64,000 nucleotides of DNA, taken from positions 1 to 64,000 of the forward strand of contig JAHDXO010000045.1 of NCBI GenBank assembly GCA_023382975.1. The letters are read 5' to 3'. The notes under the pieces were generated by a model. That model made no database searches, had not been told where the DNA came from, and worked only from the letters and a program-made list of their open reading frames with translations. Shown here piece by piece: positions 29,082-38,443 of the stretch; position 1 is the first letter of the stretch, and each line of letters opens with the position of its first letter. Made by a program: the position numbers and the translations under genes. This DNA is from Pirellulaceae bacterium. Lineage in GTDB: Bacteria; Planctomycetota; Planctomycetia; Pirellulales; Pirellulaceae.

Positions 29082-29936
29082 TCAGAGACTGCGCGCATAG
29101 TACAGGCTGAACAAGATGGCGGTCACCATGGCCAGCGCCATCCAGCGTTCGGGGCCCGAGCTGGTGAACCCGACGGTCAACAGTCCGATCGCCAGCACCA
29201 GCGTGCCGAACCAGAAAACACCAGTTCGCCAGAAGTTCCACATCACGACGCCGGCTCGCGCCTCCCGGGCCGCGTTCATCAGTTCCTTCCATTCGCCAGT
29301 CCGCTTCTTCTCCAAGTCGGCTTGGCGCTGCTCGTCCAACTGCCGAATGTCGGCGTTCAGATCGTTCAACCGTTGCTGTTCGGCCGGATTCAGTTGCGGC
29401 CGTTCTTCGAGGCTCCGCACCTGAAGCTCCAGCAACGTCCGCTTGCGCTGCCACTCCGATTCCAATCGCGTCTCGACCACATCGACCCGCGACGCCAAGC
29501 GTTCCGCATAACGCATCGCCGCCGACTCGCACCCGCGGCTGCCGATCACCATCAGCAGGCCCGCCAACAGCAGCGGTTGCCCGAGAAATGCGAGATACTT
29601 GAAGACTTCGGTGGACCGCGTCGGTTTCCAGCGGCCCGGACGGTCCGGTTCCCGCCGCTTCATGGCCGCGCGCGGATCTTTCGTTTCCGCTGCCGCTGCC
29701 TGCCGTTCCTGCCGGACCTTGGCGGTCGGCAGTTGGGCGTCCGGCGCGGGAGCGGAACTGCCGCCGCCGTAAAGTCCCGGGACATCTCCTGCCGGCAGCC
29801 AGTCGTCCATACCTTCGCGCCATACCAGATCATCCGGCTTGAGATTGCCGGTGCCGATCAAGGTCCGGATCTGCGCTTCGGTGACTGGCCCGCGTTCTTC
29901 ATCGCCGTCGGCGAAGTACCAGATGGCTTCCGACAT
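29082..29936 (-). CDS. GYF_2-domain membrane protein
   Basis: 284 residues from ATG 29936. The first ~55 residues form a bacterial GYF_2 domain (IWYFADGDEERGPVTEAQIRTLI, DDLVWREGMDDWLPAGDVPGL), a presumed peptide-binding module. Then a basic, charged linker, one membrane helix (about 115-135), a long coiled coil (ETRLESEWQRKRTLLELQVRSLEE..., 140-230) and two C-terminal helices (about 230-280). Common in planctomycetes; function unknown. Divergent from the small membrane protein at 30325. Confidence 0.82.
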   Translation of the reverse strand: MSEAIWYFADGDEERGPVTEAQIRTLIGTGNLKPDDLVWREGMDDWLPAGDVPGLYGGGSSAPAPDAQLPTAKVRQERQAAAAETKDPRAAMKRREPDRPGRWKPTRSTEVFKYLAFLGQPLLLAGLLMVIGSRGCESAAMRYAERLASRVDVVETRLESEWQRKRTLLELQVRSLEERPQLNPAEQQRLNDLNADIRQLDEQRQADLEKKRTGEWKELMNAAREARAGVVMWNFWRTGVFWFGTLVLAIGLLTVGFTSSGPERWMALAMVTAILFSLYYARSL

Positions 29937-30324
29937 TCTGAGGATTCCCCGTTCTTGCCGCTTCTTCACCCGGTCAGGCCGAAAGGCCTGACGCACGCTG
30001 ACCGCTCAACGGCGCCGTCGCCGCGCGTGCCATTATCCGCCGCCACCGCGGACGGTTCAACCGGACGGTTCGGATACTCGCAACCACTTTATCACGAGAA
30101 ACCTGCGGTTCGTGTACAACCGGCCGAACCGTCCGAATCCGTTGCCGGATGCGGGTACTCAAGTCGCCTCGGCCGGACGCTCGATACTCAGAGAACGGTC
30201 GCTCGTCTACCGGAGAGCCTGCGAGAAAATTGGGACAGGCACCTCGCGACCAACAAATTTCCAGCATTTTCTCCGCCCCAGCGCGGAGCCAGTCCCATTT
30301 GCACCGCCTCGGAGGGATCGGAGA
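29937..30324. other. 388-bp divergent intergenic region
   Basis: Apart from the inverted repeat at 30062-30135 I see no gene or clear promoter boxes here. Open frames in the region are shadows. Confidence 0.4.
30062..30135. promoter_or_regulatory. 12-bp perfect inverted repeat, possible operator pair
   Basis: CGGACGGTTCGG at 30062-30073 is repeated as its exact complement CCGAACCGTCCG at 30124-30135, 50 bases apart. GGACGGTTC also occurs just before, at about 30050, as a direct copy. Lying between divergent genes, it may be a binding site for a regulator or a cruciform. Function is inferred. Confidence 0.5.
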
Positions 30325-30627
30325 ATGGACATCAACCGCAACCAATTTATGCTGATGGGAATCTTGCTGCTGCTGCTCGGCCTGCAATTCCGCTTTGTCG
30401 ATACCTTCGTGCTGAACGAGCCCAGCACGCGGTTCCTCGCCAAACGCTCGGCCCAGGCCGAAAGCACATCCAGCCCGTGGAAACTGCCGATGTCGCTGGT
30501 CGCCAACGGCCAGGTTCCCATGCAGCGGACACGAATCCGCCCGCCGCGCTGGCTTTCCTACGCGCTGTTGGCGATGGGGGCCGTCCTGACCCTCCACAGC
30601 ATCGCCATGAAGAAGACGGGCCCCTGA
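30325..30627 (+). CDS. small two-helix membrane protein, unknown function
   Basis: 100 residues. The start follows GGAGGGATCGGAGA. Membrane helices are at about 8-21 (MLMGILLLLLGLQF) and 78-95 (WLSYALLAMGAVLTLHS). Between them a polar ~50-residue loop contains FVDTFVLNEPSTRFLAKR. Both helices and the conserved-looking loop support a real gene. No family recognised; it converges with the GMP synthase subunit gene. Confidence 0.7.
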   Translation: MDINRNQFMLMGILLLLLGLQFRFVDTFVLNEPSTRFLAKRSAQAESTSSPWKLPMSLVANGQVPMQRTRIRPPRWLSYALLAMGAVLTLHSIAMKKTGP

Positions 30628-30657
30628 CCGTGCGCGCGGCGGATGTGCCGCCGGTCC

Positions 30658-31593
30658 TCAAACGTATTCGATGGTGGCGGGCGGCTTGGGCGTCAGATCG
30701 TACAGACAGCGGTTGACCCCGTCGAGCGACGTGATGCGCTGGCAGATCCGGTGCAGTTTGGGCCACGGCACTTCGACGGCCGTCGCCTCGCGGGCATCCA
30801 CGCTGTCGACGCAGCGGACGACGATGATCTCGCCGTATTCGCGGCGGCCGTCGCGAATGCCGGTCGCCTTGTCCTGCAAGAGCACCGCCAAGTACTGGAA
30901 GGTCTCGATCTCGGCCAGTTCCTCCTCGACGATCGCCGTCGCGGCGCGCACGGTTGCCAGACGTTCGGGCGTCACCTCGCCAACGATTCGCGTCGCGAGC
31001 GCCGGACCGGGGAACGGCATCCGGTCGGTGATCTGCCGGGGCAGACCGAGCCGACGCCCGACTTCGCGCACCCCGTCCTTGCGCAGCGTGTCGAGCGGTT
31101 CCAGGACGCGGTAGCCATATTGCTGCTCGGGATCGATGCCCAGTTGAGCCAGAATGTTGTGCTGGCGTTTGATCCCGGCTACGGTCTCCTCGATGTCGGT
31201 CAGGATCGTGCCGTGCAGCAGGAACCGGGCGCCCGTTTGTCGCACCAAACGGCCAAAGACGTCGCGGTAGAACGTCGAGGTCACGGCCTGTCGTTTTTCT
31301 TCCGGGTCCGTCAAGCCGGCCAGCGCCCCGAGGAACTCGGATCGCGCGTCGATCCGCTCGACCGGAATGCCCAGCGCAGCGAACGCTTCCACGACGAACT
31401 CGGGCTCGCCCTCCCGCATCAAGGCGTTGTCGATGAACACCGTCTTCAAGCGGTCGCCGATCGCGCGGTGGCCGAGAACGGTGACGACCGAGCTGTCGAC
31501 GCCTCCGCTCAGTGCGTTGATCGCAAGCCCCTCGCCCACCGCGTCCCGGATAAACGCGGTCTGCTGTTCGATGAATCCTTCCCAGTCGGACAT
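30658..31593 (-). CDS. guaA: GMP synthase ATP-pyrophosphatase subunit (stand-alone GuaA C-terminal part)
   Basis: 311 residues from ATG 31593. The PP-loop SGGVDSS (29-35) and the C-terminal dimerisation signature RMPFPGPALATRIVGEVT...TIEYV match the synthetase half of GMP synthase, which adenylates XMP and accepts ammonia to make GMP. The glutaminase (GATase) half is absent, as in archaeal two-subunit enzymes. Upstream open frame lacks GATase residues, so this is not a start error. Either a separate amidotransferase exists elsewhere or this protein has another adenylating role. Confidence 0.85.
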   Translation of the reverse strand: MSDWEGFIEQQTAFIRDAVGEGLAINALSGGVDSSVVTVLGHRAIGDRLKTVFIDNALMREGEPEFVVEAFAALGIPVERIDARSEFLGALAGLTDPEEKRQAVTSTFYRDVFGRLVRQTGARFLLHGTILTDIEETVAGIKRQHNILAQLGIDPEQQYGYRVLEPLDTLRKDGVREVGRRLGLPRQITDRMPFPGPALATRIVGEVTPERLATVRAATAIVEEELAEIETFQYLAVLLQDKATGIRDGRREYGEIIVVRCVDSVDAREATAVEVPWPKLHRICQRITSLDGVNRCLYDLTPKPPATIEYV

Positions 31594-31843
31594 GGTGTGT
31601 CTCCTGCAAGTGGTTGGTGAAATAAACGGGGTTCGTGGAACCGGCGAGGCCAGCGGCGGATCTGCGTTTCCCAACCGAATGAACTCGTCGGTTAACGTAC
31701 CACAGGCTGCCTGCACGTGTAAGTCCCACACCAATCGAGAGGGGACATCCTGCGTCTTCGAGTCGCGAGGGCGTTGGAGGCGATGGCTGTGCGCAGACGC
31801 GGCAGATGGCCGAAGTCCGGGGATTGAGATGTTTCGTGGCCTA

Positions 31844-34800
31844 TCAGGAAGCTGCCAACACATCGAGCAATTCGGCGGACAACGCGTCGGCGTCGCGATT
31901 CGCATCAGCCGACAGGGTGCGGAACACTTCATCGCGCGGGTTGTCGTCGGCGAGTTGCTGGGATGCGGGGAACGGATCGGCGTCGAGTGGCGTGAATTCA
32001 ACATCGCCAGTCGCCGATCCGGAATGAGCCTCTGCCTCCGCCTGGACTCCCGGCTCGAGGGGCCAGGGGCGAGTCAGCATGGCGGACCAATCCCATGGCC
32101 AAGCGGCTTCGCCCTCGCCCTGCGACGTTTCGTTCAGCAGGTTGACAATGGCGATGACGTCCTTCGGCGTCACCAGGCCGTCGCCGTCGACGTCGTAATA
32201 GAACTGCGGCTTGTCCGGCGGAACGGGATCGGGCGGCAACTCGAAGCCTACTTGGTTGATGTAGTTGATCAGGACCAGGACATCGACCGGCGATACCGCT
32301 CCGGAATTGTTGACATCGCCGGGCATCGCGGCATTCCGGAAATCCGGTACTTCCACAATGGTGATCGTGACCAGGGCCTCGTTCGAAAAGAACCCTTCAT
32401 TGTCGCGAATCGTGTAGCGGAAGGAATCCGTGCCGAAGTAGTTCGCCGACGGGGTGTAGGTGAAAACTCCGTTGTCCAACACCACTGCACCCGAGTTGGG
32501 CCCGGAGCCGGCGACCAGCCACACGGTGCTGGCACGCACCTCGCCATCGGGATCGAAATCGTTCTCGTAGACGGCGATCTCGACCGGTACATCTTCCATC
32601 GTCGTGACCGGATCGTCGACGGCAACCGGGGTCGCCAGGACTCGCACGAGGAACGAATCGCTGGCCGTTTGTCCGGCGAGGTCCCGGGCATGCACGGTCA
32701 GCAGCGTCTGTCCCACTTCGCCCGCGGTGAAGACGAGTTCGAGAGTCGCACCGTCCAGGGCCGCGGTCAACAGAGCCGGATTCGTACTGTCGGTCGCGTT
32801 GGTGAACTCGATGGTCAGGGCATCGCCCAGCGGAATATCCAAGTCGTCGAAGACGCCCGCGAGATCCACTTCGTACCGCGTTCTGCCCTGCAAGAAGGAC
32901 AAATCGTTGAGCGGTCGAGCCACGAAGGGTTTGTTCCGCGCCGGGATGCTGATGGTGGTGAAGTTCCAGGCGGCGTTCCCGCTGATTTCGACCGACGGAT
33001 TGCCGGCCAAGTCCCGGAATGCGCCCGCACTGACCTCGACGTAATAGCCCGTATCCGGATCGAGGACCGACGCTGGATCGATCGTGATCTGAGCCCCGGA
33101 CACCGTCACTCGCGGACTGTCGGATGACAGTGCTTCGACCAAGGCATCGTCGTCGGAACGTCGGATCGCGATCTCCCCGGCGCCGCGGGCGACAGGTTCA
33201 TTCCAGAGGATTCCCAAGTTGGCGTCCCAAACGACGCGCGTGGCGTTGTCGGACGGAGTGAGACTGGCCACGATTGGGTTTCGCGTATCGATGGCGAAGA
33301 CGGCCTCGCCGGTATGCGTCTGCTGCGAGATGCCGGCAACGTCCCGGGCTCCCGTCACGCCGATACGGATGCTGGCCTCGGCGACGTTCCGGTCGGCAAT
33401 CTCGAAGTTGACCGAATACGTGTCGTTGGGCACGTTCGTGGAACTCCAGCCAAGCGACGAGGGGACGACCAGCGTGGCCCCCGCGGTTCCCGCGACGTTG
33501 GGCGTGAACACGAAATCGGGCGTGACTCCGGTATCCATCGATTCGTTGAAGACGACCGTGACGCCGAACGGCGTCCCGATGTCCGCATCGGTAATCAGCG
33601 TGTCGCTGGCGGTGACCCCAAGCACGCGAGGCGGTTGCGCGTCCAGTAACCGCAGCGTGTAATCGGGAACCCGGCCGCGGTCGATCAGTTCCTGTTTGGT
33701 GTGCGTGAAATCGTCGTCGTGGACCTGGACCGAGTAGTCTCCTGGTTCGGACAGCAACAGCAGTTTGTTCTGTCCCGGCGAGACCGTGGTCAGTTCCTTT
33801 CCCGACGGCGAATAGACGATCGCCCGGGGTTTGTAGGCAATCGTGGTATCCGATTCGAAGGCCACTCGCACCTGGTACGTCCCGTCGCCGTCGGTCAAGT
33901 CGTTTCCGGTCACCGTGAAGAAGTGCGAATCGACTTGGCCCATCTGGTCGATCGTCCCAGGCAGGGATTCGCCAGGCAGAATCTGCTTCGCGTTCGCGCT
34001 GACCGGATTCAGTCCTTGCAAAGCCAGGCCGTAATCCTCCGCGTCCGTGTAGTTGTTGTCGTACACCTGAATCACGTAGGGATTCTCGGCGGTGGCCGTC
34101 TCGGGCAGGAGATAGGTCACCTTCTTGCCGTTCTCGACTTCGCTGGGACCGGTGGTGGAACTCAGCTTGCTGACCAGCGTGCCGGAGGGGGCGTACAATT
34201 CCGCCCACAAACGGTTCTTCAGGCCAGACACCGCATCAGACATCGAGATGGTTACCAAATCGCCCGCGGAGCCGACGAAGCGGTAACTGTCGATCTCGCC
34301 CAAGGCAATGGCCCCGCTGACAAGAGCACCCGCAGTGATCGAGACTGCGTCGGCGCTCGGAGGACTCAGGCCTTCCAGTGCGATGGCGTATCCGTTGTCG
34401 TGCGTGTGCGTGTAGTTGTTGTCGTACACCTGGATCACGTACTGCCCGGTCTGCTGGAGCGGTCGCGTGATGTACTTCTTCCCCGACGACATCTCGTTGA
34501 CTGTGCCGCCGGTCGTCGCGGACAACACCGAAAGACGCTGGCCCGTCGGCGAGTAATACAATTCGGCCCGCGGCAGAAAGCCCGCGGTGCTCGAATCCGT
34601 CTCGGCCAGCGAGATGGTCATCACGTCGCCGGCCGATGCCGTGAACGTGTAGGTCGCGATCTGGCCAGGCAGCAGCAATCCTGCTTTGACGTCGCCAGCG
34701 GAAATCGACACGGCATCGGAACTGACGGGGTTCAATCCGGTTACGGCAACCGCGTAGTCGCCGGCGTCCTTGTGGTCGTTGTCCCGGATCAAGACGTTGT

Positions 34801-35170
34801 ACGTGCCGGCTTCCCGCAATTCGTACCGACTCTTGCTTCCCGATCCCAACATTCCGCCGATCTGATCGCCCGACTCGTGGTACAGAATCGCTTGAGGAAT
34901 GAAGGTTCCGAACGAATCCGAGAGCGACAAGGTGATTTGGATCTTTCCGCCGGCTGCGTCCAACTGTGCCTGACTGACCGCAAACGGATGCACATCGGTG
35001 TCGCCGACCGGAAAGATGGCGTCTATGACGAGTCCGCCGAACTGCGTCATCAGAAAGCGAGACTCCAACGTCTCGAGCGCGAGACGCCGAAGCGAATCGG
35101 ATCGTTTCGGACCTTTTATCCCGCTGCGCCGGTGTCCGCTTTGCTTCGACTTGGACAATGTCGTACCCAT
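31844..35170 (-). CDS. giant multidomain exoprotein with dockerin
   Basis: 1108 residues from ATG 35170. A basic N-terminus with LRRLALETLESRFLM resembles the planctomycete LEPR-type export leader. Next are four ~110-residue beta repeats (about 45-500) with recurring Y.IQVYDNNYTHT and GLNPVSS..VSI motifs, like bacterial pre-peptidase C-terminal domains. Then Ig-like domains including a SbsA/Big_5-like unit (ASLTPSDNATRVVWDANLGI), a Big_9/cadherin-like unit (YENDFDPDGE, YTPSANYFGTDSF) and a type I dockerin-like pair (GDVNNSGAVSPVDVLVLINYI, DVDGDGLVTPKDVIAIVNLL). No catalytic domain was seen. It is likely a cell-surface or matrix adhesin. Confidence 0.88.
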   Translation of the reverse strand: MGTTLSKSKQSGHRRSGIKGPKRSDSLRRLALETLESRFLMTQFGGLVIDAIFPVGDTDVHPFAVSQAQLDAAGGKIQITLSLSDSFGTFIPQAILYHESGDQIGGMLGSGSKSRYELREAGTYNVLIRDNDHKDAGDYAVAVTGLNPVSSDAVSISAGDVKAGLLLPGQIATYTFTASAGDVMTISLAETDSSTAGFLPRAELYYSPTGQRLSVLSATTGGTVNEMSSGKKYITRPLQQTGQYVIQVYDNNYTHTHDNGYAIALEGLSPPSADAVSITAGALVSGAIALGEIDSYRFVGSAGDLVTISMSDAVSGLKNRLWAELYAPSGTLVSKLSSTTGPSEVENGKKVTYLLPETATAENPYVIQVYDNNYTDAEDYGLALQGLNPVSANAKQILPGESLPGTIDQMGQVDSHFFTVTGNDLTDGDGTYQVRVAFESDTTIAYKPRAIVYSPSGKELTTVSPGQNKLLLLSEPGDYSVQVHDDDFTHTKQELIDRGRVPDYTLRLLDAQPPRVLGVTASDTLITDADIGTPFGVTVVFNESMDTGVTPDFVFTPNVAGTAGATLVVPSSLGWSSTNVPNDTYSVNFEIADRNVAEASIRIGVTGARDVAGISQQTHTGEAVFAIDTRNPIVASLTPSDNATRVVWDANLGILWNEPVARGAGEIAIRRSDDDALVEALSSDSPRVTVSGAQITIDPASVLDPDTGYYVEVSAGAFRDLAGNPSVEISGNAAWNFTTISIPARNKPFVARPLNDLSFLQGRTRYEVDLAGVFDDLDIPLGDALTIEFTNATDSTNPALLTAALDGATLELVFTAGEVGQTLLTVHARDLAGQTASDSFLVRVLATPVAVDDPVTTMEDVPVEIAVYENDFDPDGEVRASTVWLVAGSGPNSGAVVLDNGVFTYTPSANYFGTDSFRYTIRDNEGFFSNEALVTITIVEVPDFRNAAMPGDVNNSGAVSPVDVLVLINYINQVGFELPPDPVPPDKPQFYYDVDGDGLVTPKDVIAIVNLLNETSQGEGEAAWPWDWSAMLTRPWPLEPGVQAEAEAHSGSATGDVEFTPLDADPFPASQQLADDNPRDEVFRTLSADANRDADALSAELLDVLAAS

Positions 35171-35505
35171 CGCTTCTTGGTCTGTTACCTTGGGAAGTTC
35201 CAGCAACGCTGCGGGATTTGGACGCGATCGACGGTCAAATGGTTCCCCGAATTGGTCGTTAGCCACATATTTCGGGGAGGTCGATTGACGATCGCGCCCA
35301 GTGCATCGCATTCAGAAAAATATAGGTCGAGGTTCGGCGGATCCAAACAAGGCCGAATGCCCCAGCTAGACCAGCAAGAAGCGGGGGCACACCCAACCTT
35401 CCCATCCACCACCGATCAGATACACGGTGGAAATTGACACTGAATGCGATAAATTGACCAAGTTCTGCGCTGTGTCCTTCGATGTTCTGATTCAAGGAGT
35501 TGACC
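35171..35505. other. 335-bp divergent intergenic region
   Basis: Upstream region of the exoprotein and DUF1080 genes. An AAGGAG at 35494-35499 belongs to DUF1080. TTGACA occurs near 35435 but without a well-placed -10 box. No gene seen. Confidence 0.4.
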
Positions 35506-36159
35506 ATGAAATCCGCCGTTCGGTTTGGCTGTTTTTTCGCTGCAACTTTGTCTTGTATCGCCCTGCGAGCTGACGAAGGGGAGACAATCTCGCTGTTTAA
35601 CAACAAGGACCTGGGCGGCTGGAGTTACCATCTGGCCGATCCCAATGTCAAGATGACGGATGTCTGGACGGTCGAGGACGGCGTGCTGACTTGCGCGGGA
35701 AAACCGGCAGGATACCTAATCACGGAAAGACGCGATTTTTCGGATTATCGCTTGACGCTCGACTGGCGTTGGCACACGGAGAAAGGTGGCAACAACGGGG
35801 TGCTGGTCCACTGTTCCACGCCTGGTGCCTTGGGCGTTTGGTGCAAATCCATCGAGGTGCAACTGGCCAACGGCAACGCGGGTGACTTCTGGATCATCGG
35901 AACCGAGTTGAATGTGACGGACGAACAGGAACGCAAGTCGGGACGCCGCTATCGAAATCTTACCGATGATTCCGAAAAGCCCATCGGTCAATGGAATACG
36001 ATGGAGATCGTCTGCCAGGGAAACGAAATCGTCGTGAAAGTGAACGGAGTCCTGGTCAATCACGCCACGAACGTGAGCGAGAATCGCGGGGCCATCGCCC
36101 TGCAATCGGAAGGCACGCCGATCCAGTTCCGGAATATCAAGCTGGCCCCCTTGAAGTGA
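35506..36159 (+). CDS. DUF1080 / 3-keto-disaccharide hydrolase-like secreted protein
   Basis: 217 residues. AAGGAG lies six bases before the ATG. A signal peptide (cut near LRADE, residue ~21) is followed by the hallmark ETISLFNNKDLGGWS and then the lectin-like jelly-roll motifs VEDGVLTCAGKPAGYLITER, DYRLTLDWRW, GNNGVLVHCS and a final FRNIKLAPL. DUF1080 proteins are highly expanded in planctomycetes; some members cleave 3-keto-glycosides. It is likely periplasmic and involved in glycan breakdown. Specific substrate unknown. Confidence 0.92.
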   Translation: MKSAVRFGCFFAATLSCIALRADEGETISLFNNKDLGGWSYHLADPNVKMTDVWTVEDGVLTCAGKPAGYLITERRDFSDYRLTLDWRWHTEKGGNNGVLVHCSTPGALGVWCKSIEVQLANGNAGDFWIIGTELNVTDEQERKSGRRYRNLTDDSEKPIGQWNTMEIVCQGNEIVVKVNGVLVNHATNVSENRGAIALQSEGTPIQFRNIKLAPLK

Positions 36160-36375
36160 TTAGGGATGCGGAGTTCTTTCCCCAAAAAGCTTGCATCGTT
36201 TGGCTGGCTCGGATTTGCCGAAGATTGGGCATTGTTAGTTTGGGGGAAATACTCTACAAACACTATTGGAAAGTTCGGAGAGGCTAATTAGAATTCAGAT
36301 AGGGCGTAATGAGTTCGCCACTATCTGGTGCGTTGGTTCCACGGCACTGCTTTCTTCTTTCATGGTGGCACTCCG

Positions 36376-36819
36376 ATGTTAGCGCAGCATACTGTTGCAA
36401 AGGACCATGTGTCCTACCGATGTCCGGTTTGCGGAAACTCGCTTCCGCACGTACTCGCTCCGCATCCCTTCGACGCTCCGTGCTCGGAGTGCGGGAACTA
36501 CCTTTGGTGCAGGCGACTGGCCGACGGGGATCCCATCGTGCTCGAAGCAATCCCGGGCCGTTCTCCGGAACCGATCGAAGTCGAGCGGGTAGTGCGATCA
36601 CTGTTGATCAACGGCGAACCGGTCCGCGTCATCCTCGATCTGTCGCGTTTGGAACTGATCAACAGTTCGTTCATGGCCCGTCTGATCATGATGAACCGGC
36701 GACTGCGCGACGAGGGCAGTGCTTTCTATCTGCGAAACCTGCAACCGGTGGTTCGTGAAATCTTTGACCGGGCGCGGTTGGGAATGGCCTTGGACTTGAT
36801 CGACGACAACGCGGATTAG
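36376..36819 (+). CDS. STAS-domain protein with N-terminal zinc ribbon
   Basis: 147 residues from ATG 36376. A zinc ribbon has CPVC (16-19) and CSEC (36-39). A STAS domain (about 60-145) follows: VRVILDLSRLELINSSFMARLIMMNRRLRDEGSAFYLRNL. In anti-sigma-factor antagonists the motif DxSxxxxxDSS holds the phosphorylatable serine; here it reads LELINSS, keeping Ser. It may act in partner-switching regulation. The stop overlaps the convergent DUF3343 gene by four bases. Confidence 0.82.
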   Translation: MLAQHTVAKDHVSYRCPVCGNSLPHVLAPHPFDAPCSECGNYLWCRRLADGDPIVLEAIPGRSPEPIEVERVVRSLLINGEPVRVILDLSRLELINSSFMARLIMMNRRLRDEGSAFYLRNLQPVVREIFDRARLGMALDLIDDNAD

Positions 36820-37040
36820 TCCAGCGGATGAATCCCGGCGATTTCGACGCGTGCCTCTTCCAGAAACTCGCCGACGCTCCCTGCCAGCCTGCCATCGAAT
36901 CTCAACGCGATCCCGCAATCGCTGGAAAACTGCCGCGGGGTCGGAATCATCTTGATCTCCAAGCTGTGTTGTTTCAGCGTCTTTTCGGCACGCATCGCGG
37001 AGGAGGTTGTGTGGAAGAGAACTACGCCGTACTTGCTCAT
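36816..37040 (-). CDS. DUF3343 putative Se/S carrier
   Basis: 74 residues. YGVVLFHTTSSAMRAEKTLKQHSLEIKMIPTPRQFSSDCGIALRF matches the DUF3343 family, in which the Cys-Gly of SSDCGIA is conserved and thought to carry selenium or sulfur. The ATG overlaps the desulfurase stop by four bases (37037-37040), so it is the last gene of the YedE-TusA-desulfurase operon. Function is inferred from family and context. Confidence 0.85.
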   Translation of the reverse strand: MSKYGVVLFHTTSSAMRAEKTLKQHSLEIKMIPTPRQFSSDCGIALRFDGRLAGSVGEFLEEARVEIAGIHPLD

Positions 37041-38212
37041 GTCCGCACGATCTGCTCCACCGCAGTGATTGCGGTTTGAATCTCTTCCAGGCGAGTGCAG
37101 GCCCCGGCGGCGAAACGCACGGTTCCTTCGGGAAAGGTGCCCAGGGTGCGATGAGCGGCCGGTGCGCAATGCAGGCCCACTCGGCACAGGATGTCGAATT
37201 CGTCGTCCAGCCGCAAACCGATCTCCGACACGCGCCGCCCGGCGACCGTGAACGAAGCCGTCGCTGTCCGTTGCGTTGGATCGGTCGGTCCGTGCAAGGC
37301 AACCTCGGGAATTGCTGCGAGGCCTTCGACTAGGGCGCGTGCCAGTTCCCGGTCGTGTTCGCGGATCGTCGCGATTCCGCGTTGCCGAACCCAACGTACG
37401 CCGGCGCCGAGACCGGCGATGCCGACGCCGTTGGGCGTCCCGCTCTCGAACCTGTCGGGGCAGAATTCGGGCTGTGTCTCGTGCGCGGAACGACTGCCCG
37501 TGCCGCCGTAGATCAGTGGCTCGATCGTGGCCGTGTCGACGGTGCTGTGGATCACTAATCCCCCGGTTCCCATCGGTCCCTGCAGCCCTTTGTGGCCAGT
37601 GAACGCCAGCAGATCGATCCCCATCGCCGCGACGTCGATCGGGATCACGCCCGCTGTCTGGGCTGCGTCGACGAGCAGCCAGGCGCCCGCGTCGTGGGCC
37701 AACCGAGCGAGTTCCGTGATCGGCAGGATCGTTCCCGCCACGTTGCTGGCATGGTTGATCACGACCATCCGAGTTCCAGGCATGATCGCCTCGGCGGCTC
37801 GGGCAAGGTCGATCGATCCGTCCGGCTCGCATGGAATCACCGCCAGCCGAACGCCCTGTTGTTCCAACGCTCGCAACGGCCGCATGACCGCGTTGTGTTC
37901 GATCCCTGTGGTGACCACTCGGTCGCCGTTGCGCAACAGTCCGCGTAGAGCCAGATTGATCGCATGCGTCGCATTGGCGGTGAAGATCACTCGCAACGGA
38001 TCGGACATACCGAACAATTCCGCTACCGCTTCGCGAGTCTCGTACACCACTCGGCTGGCCGCCAGCGAGAGTCGATGCCCGGAACGGCCAGGATTGCCTC
38101 CCGCGAGGTTGCAGAAATCGTCCATCGCCCGGATTACTTCGTGTGGCTTGGGCCAGGATGTTGCCGCGTGATCAAGGTACAGCATTCGTCCGAAATCCGA
38201 CGCCGGTTTCAT
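37037..38212 (-). CDS. cysteine desulfurase-like class V aminotransferase (EF2568 type)
   Basis: 391 residues. A SufS/NifS-type PLP enzyme: N-terminal YLDHAATSWPKP, PLP lysine in FTGHKGLQGPMG, and the catalytic cysteine in VGLHCAPAAHRTLG near the C-terminus. The close resemblance to the EF2568 family (TIGR01977) and the neighbours point to removal of sulfur or selenium from (seleno)cysteine and delivery to a carrier. It overlaps both neighbours by four bases, indicating translational coupling. Confidence 0.88.
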   Translation of the reverse strand: MKPASDFGRMLYLDHAATSWPKPHEVIRAMDDFCNLAGGNPGRSGHRLSLAASRVVYETREAVAELFGMSDPLRVIFTANATHAINLALRGLLRNGDRVVTTGIEHNAVMRPLRALEQQGVRLAVIPCEPDGSIDLARAAEAIMPGTRMVVINHASNVAGTILPITELARLAHDAGAWLLVDAAQTAGVIPIDVAAMGIDLLAFTGHKGLQGPMGTGGLVIHSTVDTATIEPLIYGGTGSRSAHETQPEFCPDRFESGTPNGVGIAGLGAGVRWVRQRGIATIREHDRELARALVEGLAAIPEVALHGPTDPTQRTATASFTVAGRRVSEIGLRLDDEFDILCRVGLHCAPAAHRTLGTFPEGTVRFAAGACTRLEEIQTAITAVEQIVRT

Positions 38213-38427
38213 TTCTTCAGCACCAGCCGGTAATCGCCGTCCGGTGTATCTTCGGCGGTGACCGTCCAGCCCGAGGTCCGCGCAAAGCGGCTGACGTTCT
38301 CACGCGAAGTGACCGAATCCACCAGGATCTCGACAATTCCGGCCGTCAATCCGCCGATCGTTTGCCGAGTCAACAGCACTGGCTGAGGACAGGAAAGTCC
38401 GCGCGCGTCAATCGTGGTATGTTCCAT
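38209..38427 (-). CDS. TusA/YedF-family sulfur (selenium) carrier
   Basis: 72 residues from ATG 38427; an ATG at 38442 is also possible. The TusA fold signature is ARGLSCPQPVLLTRQTI, with the carrier cysteine in the CPxP motif, followed by VEILVDSVTSRENVSRFA. It takes persulfide or selenopersulfide from a desulfurase. It sits between the YedE-like transporter and the desulfurase and overlaps the latter by four bases. Confidence 0.9.
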   Translation of the reverse strand: MEHTTIDARGLSCPQPVLLTRQTIGGLTAGIVEILVDSVTSRENVSRFARTSGWTVTAEDTPDGDYRLVLKK

Positions 38428-38443
38428 GGTTGGCAACCCCATT

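Noticed and set aside
36173..36280. Weak inverted repeat (TTTCCCC...GGGGGAAA) after DUF1080
   Set aside because: Only the outer ~10 bases pair well; the inner arms do not align, and there is no T-run, so neither a terminator nor a repeat family could be supported.
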